This document shows positions 60,274 to 64,000 of a stretch of DNA of 64,000 bases, piece by piece; within the stretch, counting starts at the first letter, position 1; each line of letters begins with the position of its first letter. Made by a program: the position numbers and the translations under genes. The notes beneath the pieces are model-generated. The model was not told the DNA's origin, did no database searches, and saw only the letters and a list, made by a program, of their open reading frames with translations. Source of the stretch: Ferruginibacter sp. HRS2-29. Lineage in GTDB: Bacteria; Bacteroidota; Bacteroidia; Chitinophagales; Chitinophagaceae. The stretch lies in NCBI RefSeq assembly GCF_024343615.1, contig NZ_RJUB01000162.1, positions 62,001 to 126,000 of the forward strand, in the 5' to 3' direction.

Positions 60274-60374
60274 TAAAAATGGGCTTATTGGTTATAGAGA
60301 TAATGGATGTTGAATAAATACCTGATGTAGACACAAAAGGTCTTAACTATGAGAACGCTGATACTATTTATTTT

Positions 60375-61970
60375 TTAGGGCTTGTCCCAGAATACTCTTG
60401 TCGTTAAGTTGTCGGTGCCTCCGATAGCCTGAACGGCAGCAGTATAATTGGCCCTGTTGTTGGAAGACTCGTAATCCGGATAAGACAATCTTCTTATAAA
60501 GCCACCGCTGAGGTTATTATTGTACAGGTTTGGGCTGAGAACCGGGAAACCCGACCTTCTGAAGTTAGCCCATGCTTCTGTTCCATTGGCGATATTTACT
60601 ATCCAGTATTGCGTGTTGATCAATCTCAGCGCATCAGCGGGATTGTATAAAACTGCCGGATCGGCAAGGTAGGCGGCTTTTGCCACGCCTGAAATTGTTC
60701 CACCATTTGGATATAATGCATAAGTATCCATATTGGCCGTTATGCCGGCTTCGTAGTAAGTTTTAGCTGCAGCATCACCTCCGGGGATCCAGCCCATTTT
60801 TGCCGCCTCTGCCAGGAGCAGTGATGTTTGTCCGTAAGTTACCCAAAACGTAGGGGCAGTCTGGGATGCTACCGTTTTTACATTTAGCTGCGAATAATTA
60901 TATCCGCCGCCCCGTGTACCCCTGTAAGGGGGATTAGAAAGTGCATCGCTTATAACACCTACCGGAACCCCAAACTGGCTTGCTATAGTGAGATCCGGAT
61001 TTGGATCGGCCAGGGGATTGGAAGGGTCTGCAAATTTTGCAACGATAAACGGGCTACGGGGGTCGTTGGTATTTTTAAGCTGGTTTACAAACGGCTCGGC
61101 CGCGTAGTAAAAACGTGGATTATTATTTACCAGGTTAACATTGGGGACATTGGTGGCGATCGTACCATCATACTTCACAAAAACATTGTCGGCATTAGAC
61201 GTCATTACACCGCCTGCAAATGCTTCGGCCGCTAATGCCTGTGCCTTTGCCGGGTTGATCTTTGAGTAACGCATCCCTAATCTCAACAATATAGAGTAGC
61301 CTAATTTTTTCCATTTTGCCACCTGGTCGGTCGCGTTGGTGATAGGTATAACAGCATGCGACCCAAAGAACAGATCTGCAGATACATAATCACCTGCAGG
61401 ACTCAAGGCAGCGGTAGCTTCTTTTAATTCCTTTTCAAGATCTGCATAGATGGCCGCATCATCGTCGTATTTAGGATAAGGGATATTTTCCGTATAAGCT
61501 TTTCCTGCATCGAAATACGGTACATCGCCATAAGTATCCGTCAACTCCATGAACCCGTATGCTTTCCAGATGCGGATCATACTTTTTAAATTGGTGAGCT
61601 TTGGATTATCACCAATAACATACAGCGCCTGGATCAGGCTTTTTACGCCGCCCGTGGTGGGGTTATTGAGCGGAGCGGTACCAACATAGGTATTCTCCCA
61701 TCTTGCATTGTTGAAGTTGTCGATATCCGCATTAAAATTCGGGCCCTTCGTAGCTCCTGCGTCGAACGGGTTAACAAACTGCTGAACGATCGTGTTTTCT
61801 GTTTCCCAGCCAGCCCCAACGAATGAACGTTGCGCACCGGCAAAAAGCAATTGCGGCTCTACGCTGGTGATGGCGTAGGGATTGGTATTTACCTCTACAA
61901 AATCCTTATCGCATCCCGCAAAAAGGAAGATTGAGCTGATAAGGAAAATCTGATTGATTATTTTTTTCAT
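60375..61970 (-). CDS. SusD/RagB-like outer-membrane glycan-binding lipoprotein
   Basis: 531 aa with a lipoprotein signal and lipobox Cys-20 (SSIFLFAGC). The early TNPYAITSVEPQLLF and MIRIWKAYGFMELTDTYGDVPY blocks place it in the SusD-like group 2 (nutrient-binding). It forms the lid of the SusC porin and binds oligosaccharides at the cell surface; here these are presumably xylan fragments. It begins 4 bp after the susC stop. Confidence 0.92.
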   Translation of the reverse strand: MKKIINQIFLISSIFLFAGCDKDFVEVNTNPYAITSVEPQLLFAGAQRSFVGAGWETENTIVQQFVNPFDAGATKGPNFNADIDNFNNARWENTYVGTAPLNNPTTGGVKSLIQALYVIGDNPKLTNLKSMIRIWKAYGFMELTDTYGDVPYFDAGKAYTENIPYPKYDDDAAIYADLEKELKEATAALSPAGDYVSADLFFGSHAVIPITNATDQVAKWKKLGYSILLRLGMRYSKINPAKAQALAAEAFAGGVMTSNADNVFVKYDGTIATNVPNVNLVNNNPRFYYAAEPFVNQLKNTNDPRSPFIVAKFADPSNPLADPNPDLTIASQFGVPVGVISDALSNPPYRGTRGGGYNYSQLNVKTVASQTAPTFWVTYGQTSLLLAEAAKMGWIPGGDAAAKTYYEAGITANMDTYALYPNGGTISGVAKAAYLADPAVLYNPADALRLINTQYWIVNIANGTEAWANFRRSGFPVLSPNLYNNNLSGGFIRRLSYPDYESSNNRANYTAAVQAIGGTDNLTTRVFWDKP

Positions 61971-61974
61971 ACAA

Positions 61975-64000
61975 TTAGAATTTTACGTTTAAACTTAAAT
62001 TATAACTGCGTGTTGTAGGCAACGCAGCATTTTCATAACCTGCCCTTGTATCCCCTGAGGAAGGGAGTGCTTCGGGGTCAAGGCCCGGAAGATCTTTATA
62101 CAAGATGGCCAGGTTGCGCACAGAGGCTGATAATGTAAGCCCTTTGAAGAATCTCAGGTAAGACACTTTATTTACAAGGCTGGTCAGGTTATAAGATAAA
62201 GAGACATTCCTCAACTTGATAAAATCTGATTTGAAAACGAATGGGTCACCGATCTGAAGATTCCTGTAATCTGCATAAAACCCTTGCAGGTCGGTAACAG
62301 CGACAGTATTTGGCTGCCCGGTGGCTTCATCGATACCGGGAAATACGATCCCGTTTTCACCATCGCGGCGCCCGGCCAGTGATGCTTTGGATAACCCCTG
62401 CCGCAACATATTCAATGCAGTAGCAGACATGATCTTGCCGCCGAATTTATAATCTACAAATATGGTGAGGTTAAGGTTTCTGTGGGTAAAACTGTTCGAC
62501 CAGCCACCGGTGAATTTGGGAATGGAACTGCCCATCGGCACATAATTGGTTGTTGCCTGTAAACGGCCATTTTTAACGAGTATGTTGCCTGCGGCATCCC
62601 TCTTATAAGTCCTGGTGTACAATTGGTTGATGGCCATACCTTCGGTGTAATGCACCTGCCCGAGGAATTCATTGCCGGTGCCGTTGAAATAGATCAACAG
62701 AAAATCTTTTACACCCGGGGCAATGGATAGTACTTTAGTATCGAGGTAGGCATTGTTCCACGAACTCGTCCAGGTAAGATTGCGGTGTTTGATCGGTGTA
62801 TACTCGATCAATGTTTCGATACCACTATTTCTCAAAGATGCAAGATTATCTTTCGAAGTAAGGTAACCTGACGCATTGGAAAGTGTTACGGGCAATACCT
62901 GGTCGGTAGTCACTTTTTTAAATGCAGAAATGTCGACCAGCAACTTGTTCTGGAACATCCTCATTTCCAGTCCCAGTTCCTGTTCTTTTACACTGTAGGG
63001 AACCAGTAAGGCATTGGGCGCAATACTTCCATCGACGGTTGCGGTTGGTTGGTTATTGAAATTATTCGGACTGATGGCGTAGTTCAGGATCCCTTCATAA
63101 GGGCTCACTCCATTGGCGCTGCCCGTTCTTGAAAAGGCCAGTCTCAGTTTACCAAAATTCAGCCACGTTTGTTTCTTCATCAATTCGGAGAAAACAAAAC
63201 TGGTGGAAACGGAAGGGTAGAAGACATGGTTGTTCTTTGGGTTATAAACCGAGAACCAATCTTCCCGCCCGGTGAAATTAACGTAGATCAGCCTGTTGTA
63301 ACCAAACTCTGCCAATCCATACAACGAATTGACGCGGCTTCGGCCATAAGTGTAGCTTTGTGTCTTAACATTACCGTTGGCAATTGAATAAAGATCCTTC
63401 ACTAAAAAATTGGTCGTGGTCTGTAAAAGATTGTCTCCTTCAGAACGGTAAGTATTTCCGCCGAAACTTGCTTCCACAGAGAACTTCCCAAACTGGTGAT
63501 CGCCACCCACAAGGAAGTCAGCATTTATTTCTGTTCCCTTGCCCTGTGATACGCTATAGTTTCCTTTATACGTTCCGTCAGCATTTGTAGGAATGCTCGT
63601 TCCGATGCCGTAGGGCGTGTGATTTTCATTTTTTGCGATCGTATAATTGTAATTATATCTTCCCTGGATGTATAACCAGTCTTTGATATCATATCTTAAA
63701 GTAGCCGTTCCCAGTATCCTGTCTCTTTTGGTTTCCCAATTTTGTCCGGCCTGGTTGGCATAATACGGATTGAGCACCGTACCCTGGAACCCGGAGGTTT
63801 GTGCTTCGGTGCCGGTGGTGGGGTTCACCGCACTGTTTTTGTATGCAGAAGAAGGAGTAGAAATAGCCAGCCTGGTGAAAAAATTCACTGATCCTGCTCC
63901 CTGTACACCCACCTGTGGCGGGTTGCTTTGTATTTCATTCGCCCAGTTGATGTTGACAAGTAATTTGAGCTTTTTAGTCACATTCTGGGTAAGGCCGATA
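61975..64000 (-). CDS. SusC/RagA TonB-dependent oligosaccharide transporter (5' end outside window)
   Basis: The frame is open to the right edge, so only about the last 675 residues are visible. The GTG at 63981 is internal. The barrel pattern and the C-terminal end (YENAALPTTRSYNLSLNVKF) are those of SusC proteins. GREDWFS and the RLAFSRTGSANG block lie in the barrel. The plug and carboxypeptidase-like N-terminus must be upstream. It is the first visible gene of the pentose operon. Confidence 0.93.
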   Translation of the reverse strand, partial: IGLTQNVTKKLKLLVNINWANEIQSNPPQVGVQGAGSVNFFTRLAISTPSSAYKNSAVNPTTGTEAQTSGFQGTVLNPYYANQAGQNWETKRDRILGTATLRYDIKDWLYIQGRYNYNYTIAKNENHTPYGIGTSIPTNADGTYKGNYSVSQGKGTEINADFLVGGDHQFGKFSVEASFGGNTYRSEGDNLLQTTTNFLVKDLYSIANGNVKTQSYTYGRSRVNSLYGLAEFGYNRLIYVNFTGREDWFSVYNPKNNHVFYPSVSTSFVFSELMKKQTWLNFGKLRLAFSRTGSANGVSPYEGILNYAISPNNFNNQPTATVDGSIAPNALLVPYSVKEQELGLEMRMFQNKLLVDISAFKKVTTDQVLPVTLSNASGYLTSKDNLASLRNSGIETLIEYTPIKHRNLTWTSSWNNAYLDTKVLSIAPGVKDFLLIYFNGTGNEFLGQVHYTEGMAINQLYTRTYKRDAAGNILVKNGRLQATTNYVPMGSSIPKFTGGWSNSFTHRNLNLTIFVDYKFGGKIMSATALNMLRQGLSKASLAGRRDGENGIVFPGIDEATGQPNTVAVTDLQGFYADYRNLQIGDPFVFKSDFIKLRNVSLSYNLTSLVNKVSYLRFFKGLTLSASVRNLAILYKDLPGLDPEALPSSGDTRAGYENAALPTTRSYNLSLNVKF

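Overview
The window comes from a Bacteroidota chromosome, most likely a Chitinophagaceae-like soil or freshwater bacterium. The evidence is a SusC/SusD pair, a T9SS type-B sorted giant surface protein beside a PorP/SprF partner, a GLPGLI protein, P1/DmpA and M56 peptidases, promoter boxes of the TAnnTTTG type, and weak or absent Shine-Dalgarno sites.

Layout. 1-9.6 kb is housekeeping: a DHA2 efflux pump, pruA, pyrR, pyrB, coaD, a hotdog thioesterase, a Nudix hydrolase, pyrE and an HMA protein. 9.6-15.1 kb is a visibly AT-rich accessory island. It holds an unknown two-gene pair, a structured RNA candidate, unknown membrane proteins, an IS1595-type transposase broken by one amber codon, and 1.2 kb of almost gene-free DNA. 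15.1-22.1 kb is a surface locus: a small secreted protein, a 1781-aa adhesin-like protein with six tandem ~96-aa modules, and its SprF-like partner. 22.2-46.2 kb is again mostly core: a BlaI/M56 pair, DmpA-like peptidase, mtaB, rnr, a prenyl synthase, APC permease, Smr protein, nhaA, YitT, a nine-PAS histidine kinase with a CheY protein, rnpB, corA, dapF and a nucleoside phosphorylase. From tRNA-Cys (46.3 kb) rightwards there is a second BlaI/M56 locus with a thioredoxin-like protein and a serine hydrolase, gene debris, regulators, and a minus-strand xylan/pentonate locus (SusC, SusD, ketoglutarate semialdehyde dehydrogenase, pentonate dehydratase, FAH-family dehydratase, GH10 xylanase, GntP permease). 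That locus reads as a Weimberg-type oxidative pentose pathway joined to xylan capture.

The most unusual feature is in the spacers. Between about 1.7 and 44.5 kb nearly every larger intergenic gap is built from short 'words' (6-12 bp, at least ten different families) repeated in stuttering tandem on one side and as the reverse complement on the other, around an unrelated loop. The words carry stop codons and run into genes: the last residues of at least five proteins are encoded by them, and several right arms end directly at a TAnnTTTG promoter box only 4-19 bp from the next start codon. They are absent from the accessory island, the adhesin locus and everything to the right of the tRNA. A second clear signal is a shared palindromic operator (TACGA-N5/6-TCGTA) directly in front of both blaI genes. 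All product names come from reading the translated sequences by eye; no database search was run.
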